A stretch of 64,000 nucleotides of DNA from an uncultured Hungatella sp. (GCA_910586845.1 CAJUJV010000002.1:33199-97198); one strand, 5' to 3'. Positions 16,136-26,359 are shown, counted from the stretch's first letter. Made by a program: numbers and translations. The notes: generated by a model not told the origin, from the sequence alone.

Positions 16136-18166
16136 ATGAAGAAAAAACTATCTTGCATGGCATCTGTACTGCTGGCAGCCAGCCTGACAGCATGTTCAGG
16201 AGGAGGACAGGAAGCAGCCACCACAGCGGCTCCTGAGACCACCACGGCGGCTCCGACTACAGCAGCAGCCACCACGGCAGCGGAGACGACAGAGGCCGGA
16301 GCACTGACTGCAGGAACCTATACCGCATCCAAGCCGGGTATGAACGGCCAGGTGACAGTAGAAGTGGTGACCGATGATTCTTCCATCGTATCCGTGGAAG
16401 TAACCGGGAATCAGGAGACGCCGGGTATCGGTTCTCCGCTGGTAGACGGTGAGAAGGAAGGAACTATCCCCACGATCTCCATCCCCGCAGCCATTGTTGA
16501 GAATCAGACTGTGGCAGTGGATGCAGTGGCAGGCGCCACCATCACAAGCGCGGCGGTCAAGTCCGCAGTTGAGGATTGTCTGAGCCAGGCAGGAGCCAAC
16601 CTGGATGACTGGAAGACTCCGGTGGAGAAGGCAGCTCCCCAGGAGATCGACATGGAAGCCGACGTAGTGGTAGTAGGCGGGGGCGGCGCCGGACTGGCGG
16701 CAGCTATCTCTGCTTCTCAGAACGGAGCCAAAGTTATCATAGTAGAGAAGAACGGCGCAGTAGGCGGAGATACCCTGGTCTGCGGCGCTATCTATAACAA
16801 TCCTGACGAGGAACTTCAGAGCAAGGTTGAGATGAGCGATGCCGTGAAGAAGACTCTGGAGGCAGGCATCGCCGTAACTCCTGTAGACGATGCGCATAAA
16901 GAACTGATCGATACCGTAGCTGCAGAGTGGAAGCAGTACAAGGCTGACGGCAAGACTACTCTGTTTGATTCCGAAGCATGGTTTACTCTTCAGACCTACA
17001 ACGGCGGCGACAATGTGGCAGAGCTTCCTCTGGTAAAGGTTCTGTGTGAGAATGCTATCGCAGGCTATGACTGGATCCAGGAGCTGGGTATGGAGTTTAA
17101 CGATACCATCGGTCAGGGCGCAGGCTCTCTGTGGCAGAGAACTCACACCTCCACCAAGCCCATGGGTACCGGGTTTATTTCCACTTATGTGGAGAACATC
17201 GCGGCGGATGCCAATATCCAGATGGTAACCTCCACGACGGCGACCAGGCTGATCCAGGATGACACCGGAAGAGTAACCGGCGTAGAGGCAGAGGATGTAA
17301 ACGGCAATACATACAAGTTCCAGGCTTCCAAGGGCGTGGTTCTGGCTACCGGCGGTTTTGCTGCCAACTCCAAGATGGTGAACGAATATAACACCACCGG
17401 CAAGTGGGATGACCTGTCCAAGGTTCCCACGACCAACCGTTTCGGCTGCTCTCAGGGCGACGGTATCATCATGGCCCAGGAGATCGGTGCTGCTCTCAGC
17501 CAGATGGAGCAGATCCAGCTGCTGTATCTGGGCAACGTAAAGGATGGCGGCCTGACCAAGTATCCGGCCCGCTGTGTCAACGGTACGGATCAGGAGATCT
17601 TCATTAACAAGAACGGTGAGCGTTTTGTAAGAGAAGACGGACGCCGTGACGAGATCTGTCTCCAGGTGCTGAAGCAGCCGGATGCCATGTTCTACTTCCT
17701 TGAGTCTGCAGACGGCGACTACACAGATGTAAAGACCGCTCTCACAGCAGACGGATTTACCTTCCAGGAGATGGAGGAGCAGGGATACATCATCATCGCC
17801 GACACATTAGACGAGATGGCGGAGAAGCTTGGCTGTGACGCCGAGACTCTGAAAGCTACCGTAGACACCTTCAACGCTTCTGTAGACAGCGGCGAGGATG
17901 AGTTCGGACGTACTCTCTACAGCGTGAAGCTGGAGAACGGCCCCTTCGTGGCAACTCCACGTCAGGCATGTCTCCATCATACCATGGGCGGCGTGAAGAT
18001 CGACACCGAAGGCCGTGTACTTGACGAGAGCGGAGCTCCCATCGAAGGTCTGGTGGCAGCAGGCGAGATCACCGGCGGTATCCACGGCGGAAACCGTCTG
18101 GGCGGCAACGCGGTTGTAGATACGGTTGTATTCGGCAAACTGGCCGGCGAGACCATCACGAAGTAA
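16136..18166 (+). CDS. Extracellular flavinylated fumarate-reductase-like lipoprotein
   Basis: 676 aa. The lipobox SLTAC puts the lipidated Cys at residue 20, and a Thr/Ala-rich linker (about 25-55) follows. The FMN-binding domain (57-152) carries DAVAGAT, whose Thr135 is the expected site for covalent FMN added by ApbE. A FAD_binding_2 domain (about 173-676) starts with VVVGGGGAGLAAA. This is the layout of surface reductases of the fumarate/urocanate/cinnamate-reductase type that pass electrons from membrane quinone or flavin carriers to small organic acceptors. The acceptor here is unknown. GGGAGG lies before the ATG at 16136, and the longer frame to 16040 overlaps the promoter and is rejected. 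No apbE lies nearby. Confidence 0.93.
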   Translation: MKKKLSCMASVLLAASLTACSGGGQEAATTAAPETTTAAPTTAAATTAAETTEAGALTAGTYTASKPGMNGQVTVEVVTDDSSIVSVEVTGNQETPGIGSPLVDGEKEGTIPTISIPAAIVENQTVAVDAVAGATITSAAVKSAVEDCLSQAGANLDDWKTPVEKAAPQEIDMEADVVVVGGGGAGLAAAISASQNGAKVIIVEKNGAVGGDTLVCGAIYNNPDEELQSKVEMSDAVKKTLEAGIAVTPVDDAHKELIDTVAAEWKQYKADGKTTLFDSEAWFTLQTYNGGDNVAELPLVKVLCENAIAGYDWIQELGMEFNDTIGQGAGSLWQRTHTSTKPMGTGFISTYVENIAADANIQMVTSTTATRLIQDDTGRVTGVEAEDVNGNTYKFQASKGVVLATGGFAANSKMVNEYNTTGKWDDLSKVPTTNRFGCSQGDGIIMAQEIGAALSQMEQIQLLYLGNVKDGGLTKYPARCVNGTDQEIFINKNGERFVREDGRRDEICLQVLKQPDAMFYFLESADGDYTDVKTALTADGFTFQEMEEQGYIIIADTLDEMAEKLGCDAETLKATVDTFNASVDSGEDEFGRTLYSVKLENGPFVATPRQACLHHTMGGVKIDTEGRVLDESGAPIEGLVAAGEITGGIHGGNRLGGNAVVDTVVFGKLAGETITK

Positions 18167-18180
18167 TTGTTAACAGACAG

Positions 18181-18217
18181 CACAAAGGCTGCCCCGATAC
18201 TGTGGGCAGCCTTTGTG
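18181..18217. terminator. Bidirectional terminator between convergent genes
   Basis: CACAAAGGCTGCCC (18181-18194) pairs perfectly with GGGCAGCCTTTGTG (18204-18217), 14 bp. It sits between the reductase and GH4 genes. Confidence 0.88.
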
Positions 18218-18236
18218 ACGTATGATTTTACAGGTA

Positions 18237-19640
18237 TTATTTCCAACCATCCGGCAGATAGGACATGGTATTGGCGATCATGTCGTCTGCCAGTTTTCTG
18301 ATATCCCCGTCCGCTGCCCGGCCCTTTACCAGCGGATCCCGGCGGAATGCTTCATAGATCAGTTCCCGGTCACAGGTTAAAGCGGCTTTGAGGACAATCT
18401 CGTGATTGTCTGTATGAGGCCTGATGAGGGCCAGCACATCATCGGGAAGAGAACCGGCAGCCACAGGCTTGATGGAATCCCGGCCGAAGACGGCATTGGT
18501 CTCCACCACGGCAGAGGCCGGCAGGTTGGGGATCTGGAGCATGGTGTTGGGGATGTTCACATTGCTGATAACCCTGTCCAGCCCGCACAGGGCCCGGATC
18601 AGAAGGATGCCTTCTTCGCCCGTGGGCTCCAGAGGGATCTCTTCTTCCTGGCCGACCAGGCGGGCGCTCCGTGCCAGACGGTTTTTCAGATTCTCTTTTC
18701 TCCAGTCTACGGTGGTCAGTCCGAACTTCCAGCTTTTTACGGTATCCGGATCTTTCAGGTATTCGCTGCCGGGCATAAACTCGGCCAGGTGCCGGTCTCC
18801 CGCAGCGGCGATGAGGCCGAACCGGTTAAACAGGTCGAATTTTACGCGGTGGGCGCAGTTAAAGGTACTGTTCATCCAGCTGCGGTCAGGTTCCTGGTAT
18901 CCTTCCTCAAAATGTTCTTCGATATATCTGCGGTAGACAGGGAACAGGTCGATCCCTTTGTATGAGGCCTGGTCAAACCAGGTGAAATGGTTGATGCCAA
19001 GGACGTTGACCCGGATATCCCGGCGGTCAATATCCCGGATGTCCAGAGCCTTTTCGCAGATCCCCTTTAACACTTTCTGCGTTCCGAATACCTCGTGACA
19101 GCAGCCGAAAGCCTTGATCCGGGGAAATACGTGGTACAGGGTCTTTACGCACAGAGTCATGGGGTTGGTGTAGTTGATGACCCAGGCATCGGGAGAATAG
19201 TCCCTGACAGCCTCGGCGATCTCCACAAACATGGGAATCGTCCTCAGAGCCCGGATGATTCCTCCGGGGCCTGCGGTGTCGCCTACAGACTGGTAGATTC
19301 CCAGCCGCTCAGGGAGATGGACGTCAGAGGCCATCTCGTCGAAGGTGCCGGGCAGGATGGAGATGACCACAAAATCCGCTCCCGTCAGGGCCTCTTTCAG
19401 GGAATGAGAAGTCACATAGTTCCAGTCCCCCCTGGTATCGCTCCTGGCAGTCAGGTGATTGCCGATGATCTCGTTATTTTTTGCAGCTTTTTCGTCGATG
19501 TCATAGAGCCGGATGGTACCGCTTAAAGAATCCTCCATGGACAGATCCGTCATAAAGGTCCATGCCCATCCTCTGGAGCCGCCGCCGATGTAGGCGATCT
19601 GTAAATCTGTTACTTTGTCAGCAGAAACATCATAGTTCAT
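18237..19640 (-). CDS. lplD: GH4 family alpha-galacturonidase-like glycosidase
   Basis: 467 aa. NAD- and Mn-dependent GH4 enzymes cleave glycosides by a redox-elimination route. It has an N-terminal Rossmann motif (IAYIGGGSRGW), the YTNPM asparagine (Asn158), Mn ligands in CCHEVFGTQ (Cys181, His182) and NHFTW (His218). These segments and the whole N-terminal half agree closely with B. subtilis LplD (alpha-galacturonidase) as I remember it, more than with 6-phospho-glucosidases. So digestion of pectin-derived oligogalacturonides is likely. AAGGAGG precedes the ATG at 19640. A divergent AraC regulator probably controls it. Confidence 0.88.
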   Translation of the reverse strand: MNYDVSADKVTDLQIAYIGGGSRGWAWTFMTDLSMEDSLSGTIRLYDIDEKAAKNNEIIGNHLTARSDTRGDWNYVTSHSLKEALTGADFVVISILPGTFDEMASDVHLPERLGIYQSVGDTAGPGGIIRALRTIPMFVEIAEAVRDYSPDAWVINYTNPMTLCVKTLYHVFPRIKAFGCCHEVFGTQKVLKGICEKALDIRDIDRRDIRVNVLGINHFTWFDQASYKGIDLFPVYRRYIEEHFEEGYQEPDRSWMNSTFNCAHRVKFDLFNRFGLIAAAGDRHLAEFMPGSEYLKDPDTVKSWKFGLTTVDWRKENLKNRLARSARLVGQEEEIPLEPTGEEGILLIRALCGLDRVISNVNIPNTMLQIPNLPASAVVETNAVFGRDSIKPVAAGSLPDDVLALIRPHTDNHEIVLKAALTCDRELIYEAFRRDPLVKGRAADGDIRKLADDMIANTMSYLPDGWK

Positions 19641-19685
19641 AGTGCCGCCTCCTTATTTGTTCTTTTCTTCTGCTTTCAATGATAC

Positions 19686-19691
19686 TATAAT
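19686..19691 (+). promoter_or_regulatory. -10 box in the lplD/araC divergent region
   Basis: A perfect TATAAT on the plus strand lies about 105 bases before the AraC start. The same A/T-rich core read on the minus strand gives TATATT/TATAGT in front of the GH4 gene, so the promoters overlap back to back. No clear -35 box is visible, as expected for an activator-dependent promoter. Confidence 0.45.
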
Positions 19692-19796
19692 ATAGGATAA
19701 GAGTCTTATAAATTAGGAGCGGATCCGGCAGAAATCGTACTATTGGCTACAGATCTCCGGTCGGAGAGGTTCCTGACAGAGGAAAGGGAAAACAGT

Positions 19797-20654
19797 ATGG
19801 AGCGGATCGGATTTCGGGGAAAGGCAGAAGGGCTGGAGATGGACAGGATCTTTCGGGACAAAGAATTTTCCATGACAGCGAGACATTTTCATGAGACATA
19901 TGAACTGTATGTTCTTCTGGAAGGGGAGAGGTACTATTTTATTGATCAGGAAACCTATCTGGTGAAAGCGGGAGATGCCGTTCTGATCCGTCCCAATCAG
20001 ATCCATAAGACCGGTACGGCAGGAGCTCCGGCCCACAGCCGTATCCTCCTCCAGATAGAAGAGGCCGGTCTGCTGCCTTATCTGAAGGACTGCCGGGTCC
20101 ATACACTGGGAGATCTGTTCCGGTCAGGCGCTTCGGTCATCAGACTTTCAGAGGAAGACCAGGAGCGTGCAAGGTATCTTCTGGAAGAACTGGAGACGGA
20201 GCTGTCCGCCGGGCAGGAATACCGGGAAGCGGTTCTCCGGCTGATTCTGGTCCGGCTGCTGCTTGTGCTGTCCCGATGCCAGCAGAAAGAGGACTGGTAT
20301 CAGGAGCCGGAGACGGCCAGGACGTGGAAACACCAGAAAGTCCGGCAGGTGGCCCGGTATCTGATGAAAAATCCGGAGACTCCGGAATCTCTTTCCCAGC
20401 TGGCAGCCAGATTCTCCGTCAGCAGATCCTATCTGAGCAGGATCTTCCGGGAAGTGACCAGCTTTACGGTCAATGAATATAAAAACATCAGCCGGATAAA
20501 AAAATCCCAGGAACTGCTTCTACGCACGGACTGTTCCGTGACGGAGATCGCAGGGATCCTGGGTTATGATACGGTTACTTATTATGAGCGTGTCTTTAAG
20601 AGGTACACGGGAACCACGCCTCTGAGATACAAAAAACATTTCAGGAAAGGATAA
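19797..20654 (+). CDS. AraC family transcriptional regulator with cupin sensor domain
   Basis: 285 aa. An N-terminal AraC-type cupin domain (about 20-110, HFHETYELYVLLEGERYYFI) binds an effector, probably a sugar or uronate. A C-terminal double helix-turn-helix (about 185-283) has SLSQLAARFSVSRSYLSRIFREVT and the AraC end signature DTVTYYERVFKRYTGTTP. It is divergent from the GH4 alpha-galacturonidase and most likely its activator. The frame is open to a TTG at 19743, but the ATG at 19797 has GAGGAAAGG ahead and fits the family. Its 3' end overlaps the convergent phosphatase gene by 14 bp. Confidence 0.9.
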   Translation: MERIGFRGKAEGLEMDRIFRDKEFSMTARHFHETYELYVLLEGERYYFIDQETYLVKAGDAVLIRPNQIHKTGTAGAPAHSRILLQIEEAGLLPYLKDCRVHTLGDLFRSGASVIRLSEEDQERARYLLEELETELSAGQEYREAVLRLILVRLLLVLSRCQQKEDWYQEPETARTWKHQKVRQVARYLMKNPETPESLSQLAARFSVSRSYLSRIFREVTSFTVNEYKNISRIKKSQELLLRTDCSVTEIAGILGYDTVTYYERVFKRYTGTTPLRYKKHFRKG

Positions 20655-21453
20655 ATTTCTCGATGACTTCCGCCACAGCCCCTTCGTCGTTGGAAGCTTC
20701 CGTAATATAGTCGCAGTCCTTTTTGAGCCCCTCAATGGAATTGCGGACGCCTGCTCCCAGTCCGGCTGCTTTGATCATCGAAAGATCGTTGAAATTATCA
20801 CCGATGGCGATGGTCTCTTCCGGCCGGACTCCCAAAAGCCGGGCCAGGGACAGAAGCCCGGCCCCTTTATTGACGCCCTTTCGGTTAAACTCGATAAAGC
20901 GGTTGCTGGAATAGCTTATATCCATCAGGGAGGCCAGGTCCTGATAATCGGCCTCGATGCCGCGCAGATACTCATGATCCGTATTGACATAGAGCGCTTT
21001 CACAATGTCTGTGCCTCTGAGGAAATCAAGGCTGTCATCAGGGATCCGGCTGATCTTCATCCTGGCGGACAGGGACTCGAAATCCTCCGGAGTGATATTG
21101 GAGGCATACACCATGTCTCTGGTGTAAATGTGGATCCCCACATCATATGTCAGCCCTCTTTCGTATAAAGTCCGGGCCAGGTCAAAGGAGATCCCCTCAA
21201 AATGCAGCAGGCGGTTCTGAAAATTTTCCGTAATGGCTCCGCCGTTAAAGGAGATCACATATTCTCCTTTCTCTCCCATGAGCCCCAGCTGCCGTAAGGT
21301 GGGATCCACCGAATGATATCCTCTGCCGGTGGCCGGAACAAATTTCACTCCGGCCTTTCGGGCTTTTTCTATGGCTTCCAGATTCCTTTTGCAGACGGAA
21401 TGATCGGAAGACAAAAGAGTTTCATCCAGATCGCAGGCAATGATCCGGTACAT
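20641..21453 (-). CDS. Cof-type HAD-family phosphatase
   Basis: 270 aa. HAD motif I is CDLDETLL (Asp8 nucleophile, Asp10), motif IV is GDNFNDLSMI, and a large C2-type cap lies between. These make it a Cof/YwpJ-like sugar-phosphate or flavin-phosphate phosphatase. The substrate is unknown. It follows the DUF1622 gene by 25 bp in the same direction and probably belongs to the tail of the polyamine operon transcript. Its 3' end overlaps the convergent araC-type gene by 14 bp, leaving no room for a separate terminator. Confidence 0.92.
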   Translation of the reverse strand: MYRIIACDLDETLLSSDHSVCKRNLEAIEKARKAGVKFVPATGRGYHSVDPTLRQLGLMGEKGEYVISFNGGAITENFQNRLLHFEGISFDLARTLYERGLTYDVGIHIYTRDMVYASNITPEDFESLSARMKISRIPDDSLDFLRGTDIVKALYVNTDHEYLRGIEADYQDLASLMDISYSSNRFIEFNRKGVNKGAGLLSLARLLGVRPEETIAIGDNFNDLSMIKAAGLGAGVRNSIEGLKKDCDYITEASNDEGAVAEVIEKFILS

Positions 21454-21478
21454 AAATATCCCCCCAGTTCTGTCTTTG

Positions 21479-21844
21479 TCAGCTCTTATGAGTCTCTTCG
21501 TCCACTTTTTCTGCGCCCTTCAGCTCATCCTCATCAGCCTTCTCCACCTTGATCTCCCAGTGGATCAGGAATGTAAGAGCAGCTCGGAGAACGATGATGG
21601 CAGCCACGGTGGCGATCTCCGAGAGTTCCCGGACGATAACGGTACGCAGAATCTCGCTTCCCAGCTTAAATTCCAGCCCCAGCGCCATGCCGGTGGCCAG
21701 ATTCAGACGGATCTGGGGGTTTTTCTTTATGTAATCCCGAATTCCCCTCAGTCCTGCCAGGATGATGACAAACACACCTATAAATTCAAAGCAGACGATC
21801 GCCGCATCGACCACGTGGCGCAGCAGCAGTTCCAAAGTTTCCAT
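21479..21844 (-). CDS. DUF1622 family small membrane protein
   Basis: 121 aa, function unknown. Two or three hydrophobic segments (about 10-30, 50-60 and 70-92), with the family-typical LNLATGMALGLEFKLGSEILRTVI between them and a short acidic cytoplasmic tail. GAGAGGG lies before the ATG. It sits between potD (60 bp upstream) and the Cof phosphatase, both in the same direction. A short CCCGG-7-CCGGG hairpin lies in the gap to potD but has no clear T tail. Confidence 0.85.
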   Translation of the reverse strand: METLELLLRHVVDAAIVCFEFIGVFVIILAGLRGIRDYIKKNPQIRLNLATGMALGLEFKLGSEILRTVIVRELSEIATVAAIIVLRAALTFLIHWEIKVEKADEDELKGAEKVDEETHKS

Positions 21845-21904
21845 AAATGACCCTCTCTTCCGGCGTCAAACCGCCTGTTTTATCTTCCCGGTATGAAGCC
21901 GGGA

Positions 21905-22996
21905 TCAGTTAGATTTTACTTCTTTCCACAGATTATTGTAAACAGAGTCCACTTGATCTCCAAGATACTGAAATACTTCGCAGTTGTCAAGAGATTCTAT
22001 ATCAGGAAATACTGCTTTATTGTTCCGGAGGTCTTCATCCAGCAGATCAAAGGCTCCTTTGTTGGGAGTAGGGTAGGTAATATACTCAAAGTTCATTTTG
22101 GCAATATCCGGGCGGCACATAAAATTGATCCATGCCTCTGCGTTTTCTTTGTTTTTGGCATTGGACGGAATCACCCAGGAATCGATCCACACGTTGGTGC
22201 CTTCTTCGGGAATCACATATTCCAGTTCATAATCCAGCCCCTGAGCCTCCACTTCCTCCTGGATGTAGAGCATCTCGCCGGAATAGATCACTCCTATGGC
22301 GGCCTCCCCGCCGATCATCTTGTCCCGGACCTGATCGATAACATAAGCCTGGACCAGAGGCTTCTGGCGGATCAGCAGATCCCGGGCCTCTTCAAGTTCC
22401 GCGTTATCCACAGAGTTCATGGAATACCCCAGAGATTTCAGAGCCACCATAAAAGCGTCTCTGACGCTGTCCTGCATAAGGATCTCGCCGCTGAATTTTT
22501 CATCCCACAGATCAGACCAGCGGGTGGGAACATCTTCCGGAGCCACCATGCCGGTATTATAGAGGATTCCCACGGTGCCCCAGCAATAGGGAACGGAAAA
22601 TTTGTTTTCCGGATCAAAGCTTCTGGATCTCTCCATATATTCCGGATCGATCTGAGAGACATTGGGAATGTTGTCAAAGTTAAGCTCTGCCAGCATATTG
22701 TTCTCCACCATCTTCTGGATCATATAATCCGAGGGGCACACCACATCATAAGTCCGGCCTCCGGCCTCGATCACCGGATACATATCCTCATTGGTCTCGA
22801 ACATATCATAGACGACTTTGATTCCCGTCTCTTCCTCAAACATACTGATGACTTCCTCATCAATATACTCCCCCCAGTTATACACATACACTTCTCCGGC
22901 GCTTCCGGCCTTTCCGGCTCCGGCCTTTCCTCCGCAGCCCCCCAGGACCGCAGCCAGAACCACCCCTCCTAGAATTACAGAAAACATTTTTTTCAT
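21905..22996 (-). CDS. potD: Spermidine/putrescine ABC transporter substrate-binding lipoprotein
   Basis: 363 aa. Signal sequence and lipobox VLGGC (Cys21) anchor it outside the membrane. The mature part begins VYVYNWGEYIDEEVISMFEEETGIKVVYDMFETNEDM, the classic PotD/PotF start that forms the polyamine pocket. AGGAGG lies nine bases before the ATG at 22996. An upstream ATG at 23020 overlaps the potC stop but lies in front of that ribosome site, so the later start is chosen. It is the last transporter gene of potABCD. Confidence 0.95.
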   Translation of the reverse strand: MKKMFSVILGGVVLAAVLGGCGGKAGAGKAGSAGEVYVYNWGEYIDEEVISMFEEETGIKVVYDMFETNEDMYPVIEAGGRTYDVVCPSDYMIQKMVENNMLAELNFDNIPNVSQIDPEYMERSRSFDPENKFSVPYCWGTVGILYNTGMVAPEDVPTRWSDLWDEKFSGEILMQDSVRDAFMVALKSLGYSMNSVDNAELEEARDLLIRQKPLVQAYVIDQVRDKMIGGEAAIGVIYSGEMLYIQEEVEAQGLDYELEYVIPEEGTNVWIDSWVIPSNAKNKENAEAWINFMCRPDIAKMNFEYITYPTPNKGAFDLLDEDLRNNKAVFPDIESLDNCEVFQYLGDQVDSVYNNLWKEVKSN

Positions 22997-23016
22997 AATC
23001 ACAATCCTCCTAAATT

Positions 23017-23811
23017 TCATTTTTCAAATTTCTTCTGAGGCGCAAAATTAGTTATAATCAGCAGCGTCAAAACCGCCGCAAAGATAATGGTAGACAGGGC
23101 GTACATAGACGGCTTGATCCCGCGGCGGACTTCGCTGTAGATCAGGGTAGACAGCGTGTTGATCCCGGCTCCCTTGGTAAAATGAGTGATGATAAAATCA
23201 TCCAGGGACATGGTAAATGCCAGAAGAAAACCTGACAGGACCCCCGGCAGGATATCGGGAAATACCACCCGGAAAAATGCGTACAGAGGCGAAGCGCCCA
23301 GGTCCATGGCAGCCTCATAGACGCTTTTACTGGTCTGCTTCAGTTTCGGCATGACGCTGAGGATCACATAAGGGATGTTGAACGTAATGTGAGCGATCAG
23401 GATGGTCTTAAAGCCCAGTGAGATGCCGAAGGCGATGAAAGCCAGCATCAGTGAGATACCGGTAACGATATCGGCATTTAACATGGGGATGTTGGTGATC
23501 CCCATAATAATGGACCTGGACAGAGGCTTCATGCTGTTTATGGCGATGGCTGCCGCCGTGCCGATGACGGTGGCGATCAGAGCCGAGGCAAAGGCGATGA
23601 CCAGGGTATTCTGCAGCGCGGTCATGATGGTGGCGCTCTCAAACATCTCTCCGTACCACCGAAGGGTGAACCCGCCCCACTGGGTCCGGGATTTGGAATT
23701 GCTGAAGGAGAGGACCATGAGAGTGGCGATGGGCGCATAGAGAAACACCATGATCAGAACCAGATAAAAATCTTCCAGGATCCGCTTAAGTGTATTTTTC
23801 GTCTTTTTCAT
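23017..23811 (-). CDS. potC: Spermidine/putrescine ABC transporter permease
   Basis: 264 aa inner-membrane permease with about six segments. The binding-protein-dependent transport motif (YEAAMDLGASPLYAFFRVVFPDI) contacts PotA. The N-terminal FLYAPIATLMVLSFSNSKS is typical for PotC. Its ATG overlaps the potB stop by one base (TGATG). Confidence 0.95.
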   Translation of the reverse strand: MKKTKNTLKRILEDFYLVLIMVFLYAPIATLMVLSFSNSKSRTQWGGFTLRWYGEMFESATIMTALQNTLVIAFASALIATVIGTAAAIAINSMKPLSRSIIMGITNIPMLNADIVTGISLMLAFIAFGISLGFKTILIAHITFNIPYVILSVMPKLKQTSKSVYEAAMDLGASPLYAFFRVVFPDILPGVLSGFLLAFTMSLDDFIITHFTKGAGINTLSTLIYSEVRRGIKPSMYALSTIIFAAVLTLLIITNFAPQKKFEK

Positions 23812-24623
23812 CAGAATGCAGTGCCCTCCCCGTTCTTATCATATTTGGCGATCAGGGCCATGCTGGCCAGTATGAAGACCATGAGCACCAGGGACAGACC
23901 TGATCCCAGATGCCAGTTGCTCCCTCTGGTAAATTCCTGCTCGATCACATTGCCGATGAGAAGGATCTTGCTGCCTCCCAGAAGGTTGGAGATGACAAAG
24001 GTGGTCAGGGCAGGCACGAATACCATGGTGATGCCGCTGATGACCCCGGGAAGGCTTAAAGGAAACCAGATGCGGAAAAGGGTCTGCCAGAAATCGGCTC
24101 CCAGGTCCTGAGCCGCATAGATGGTGTTGTCGTCGATCTTGCACAGCACGTTGTAGATCGGCAGTACCATAAAGGGCAGAAAATTGTAAACCATGCCCAG
24201 GATAATGGCTCCCGGCGTGTTGATCAGCGACTGAGTGGGCAGCCGGAGTGCGGTCAGGATGCCGTTGATCACGCCGTTGCGCTCCAGCAGAGTCTGCCAT
24301 GCCAGAGTCCTGAGCAGGAAATTCATCCACATGGGAAGGATAAAAATAAATACGACAAAGCTGCCTTTCCCCACATTCCTTTTTCTGAGGATCATGGCCA
24401 GAGGATAGGCCAGTACCAGGCATATGACGGTGCTGACCAGGGAAAGTCCCATGGACAGCCACAGGGCCTTGGCGTGCTCGGCCGTGGCGATGGAGACCAC
24501 ATTGGCCATGGTAAACGCTCCGGATCTGTCCGTCAGTCCGTAATACAGGATCAGGATCAGGGGGATCACCGTGAATCCGGCCATCCATATGAGATAGGGG
24601 CCGGATAATAATTTTTTACTCAT
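23811..24623 (-). CDS. potB: Spermidine/putrescine ABC transporter permease
   Basis: 270 aa permease, partner of PotC. The coupling motif is [26 protein letters not shown]-terminal membrane segment at about 10-28. Its start overlaps the end of potA by 8 nt, so the operon is translationally coupled. Confidence 0.95.
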   Translation of the reverse strand: MSKKLLSGPYLIWMAGFTVIPLILILYYGLTDRSGAFTMANVVSIATAEHAKALWLSMGLSLVSTVICLVLAYPLAMILRKRNVGKGSFVVFIFILPMWMNFLLRTLAWQTLLERNGVINGILTALRLPTQSLINTPGAIILGMVYNFLPFMVLPIYNVLCKIDDNTIYAAQDLGADFWQTLFRIWFPLSLPGVISGITMVFVPALTTFVISNLLGGSKILLIGNVIEQEFTRGSNWHLGSGLSLVLMVFILASMALIAKYDKNGEGTAF

Positions 24624-25689
24624 TGACTCCCACAGCCTCCTCGTCCTCTGATTCCGGTTTATTCATGATCTGAATATCAAAGGGATCTACATGGATACCT
24701 ACGGCTTGCCCCACAGGACACATGTCCGTACTGTGGACCAGCCACTCGAAGCCGTCGGGGGTGGTAACCTCCATCTCATAGTGGACGCCCTTAAAAATAA
24801 GATGAGTGCACACTCCTGTGAGAGTGCCTTCCTCAGGGCTTACCAGATCGATGTCCTCCGCGCGGATGACCACATCCACAGGGGCGTTGGTGCCGAATCC
24901 CTTGTCCACACAGGCAAAACGGGCTCCGAAGATTTCCACCAGCTCGTCTCTGATCATGGTGCCGTGGACGATGTTGCTCTCCCCGATAAAGTCAGCCACG
25001 AAGGCATTTTCCGGTTCATTGTAGATCTGTTCCGGAGTGCCCATCTGCTGGATGTACCCCTGATTCATGACCACGATGGTATCGGACATGGTCAGAGCCT
25101 CCTCCTGATCGTGGGTTACATAGATAAAGGTGATGCCCAGTTCGTTCTTCAGACGGATCAGCTCATACTGCATATCCTGACGCAGCTTCAGATCCAGGGC
25201 GCCGAGAGGTTCATCCAGGAGAAGCACCCGGGGCTCGTTGACGATGGCCCGGGCGATGGCGATCCTCTGCTGCTGGCCGCCGCTTAAGGAATCCACGCTC
25301 CGGTTCTCAAAACCATCCAGGTTCACCAGCTTTAATGCATACCGGATCTTGTCCTGTATGTAAGCCCTGGGTTTATTCCTGATCTTAAGTCCAAATGCGA
25401 TATTTTCTGCAATATTCATATGGGTGAACAGGGCGTATTTCTGAAATACGGTGTTCAGCTGACGTTTATTGGGAGGCAGGTTTGAGATGTCCTGTCCGTC
25501 AAAGATCACTTTGCCTGTATCGGCATGTTCAAAGCCGCCGATGATCCGCAGAGTCGTGGTCTTTCCGCAGCCGCTGGGACCGAGAAGAGTGACAAAGGTA
25601 TTCTCCTTTACGGAAAGATTCAGGTCATCCAATACCAGAGTTCCGTCAAAACTCTTGGACACGTTGATTAAATCAATAAGACTTCCCAT
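24616..25689 (-). CDS. potA: Spermidine/putrescine ABC transporter ATP-binding protein
   Basis: 357 aa. Walker [10 protein letters not shown], signature [14 protein letters not shown], Walker [13 protein letters not shown], switch His in THDQEEA, and a C-terminal TOBE domain (about 275-345). The ATG at 25689 follows AGGAGG by a normal distance. The upstream extension to 25749 lacks support. It powers PotBC for polyamine import and lies 32 bp after its regulator gene. Confidence 0.95.
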   Translation of the reverse strand: MGSLIDLINVSKSFDGTLVLDDLNLSVKENTFVTLLGPSGCGKTTTLRIIGGFEHADTGKVIFDGQDISNLPPNKRQLNTVFQKYALFTHMNIAENIAFGLKIRNKPRAYIQDKIRYALKLVNLDGFENRSVDSLSGGQQQRIAIARAIVNEPRVLLLDEPLGALDLKLRQDMQYELIRLKNELGITFIYVTHDQEEALTMSDTIVVMNQGYIQQMGTPEQIYNEPENAFVADFIGESNIVHGTMIRDELVEIFGARFACVDKGFGTNAPVDVVIRAEDIDLVSPEEGTLTGVCTHLIFKGVHYEMEVTTPDGFEWLVHSTDMCPVGQAVGIHVDPFDIQIMNKPESEDEEAVGVNE

Positions 25690-25721
25690 ATGGTTTCCTC
25701 CTGACTTTGTGAAAACTGATC

Positions 25722-26255
25722 TTAAAAGCTGGGCGGGGAGCCGACCCACAAAATGACGGCTCCGGATTTGCTTGTAAGGTAATGTTTCTTATCGGAAACG
25801 AAGTAGAAAGATTCTCCTTTTTTGGCTTTGTAGATCTTGCTGCCCAGGTGGATGGTGATGGATCCCTGGATCACATAACCGAATTCTTCTCCTTCATGAG
25901 GATTGTCGGGGCAGGTCTCCCCGCCGGGGTCCAGAGTAAGCAAAATAGGCTCCATTATGTTTTTCTGGGCATTGGGGATGATCCACTTGATCTCGTTTTT
26001 CAGTTCCGGATCCTGTTTTTCAAAATAATCGGCTTTTCCGAAGACGATCTGCTCCTCCGGAGATTCATTGAAAAACTCTCCAAGAGTAGTGCCGAGACAC
26101 TGAAGGATATCCATCAGCGTGGCGATGGACGGAGAGGTCAGATTCCTCTCCAGCTGAGATATGAATCCTTTGGACAGTTCCGCCCGGTCCGCCAGTTCTT
26201 CCTGGGTAAGGCCTTTGAGGATGCGAAGCTCTTTCAGTTTTAAACCGATATCCAT
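25722..26255 (-). CDS. XRE-cupin transcriptional regulator of the polyamine operon
   Basis: 177 aa. An XRE helix-turn-helix (residues 5-60, [32 protein letters not shown]) is followed by a cupin_2 domain (about 105-175, [14 protein letters not shown]). This arrangement is that of PuuR-like regulators and of the regulator commonly placed first in Clostridia potABCD operons. It should sense a polyamine or its metabolite. AAAGGAG lies before the ATG at 26255. Candidate operators lie upstream at 26360-26414. Confidence 0.9.
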   Translation of the reverse strand: MDIGLKLKELRILKGLTQEELADRAELSKGFISQLERNLTSPSIATLMDILQCLGTTLGEFFNESPEEQIVFGKADYFEKQDPELKNEIKWIIPNAQKNIMEPILLTLDPGGETCPDNPHEGEEFGYVIQGSITIHLGSKIYKAKKGESFYFVSDKKHYLTSKSGAVILWVGSPPSF

Positions 26256-26359
26256 AGCTGCTCCTTTCCTGGCCGGCGAAAGCCGGTCTGCGCCGGCTTC
26301 ATACACTGAGAGACAGACTGTATGGAACAGACGCTGATTTTAGCTGATTTGAACAAAAA

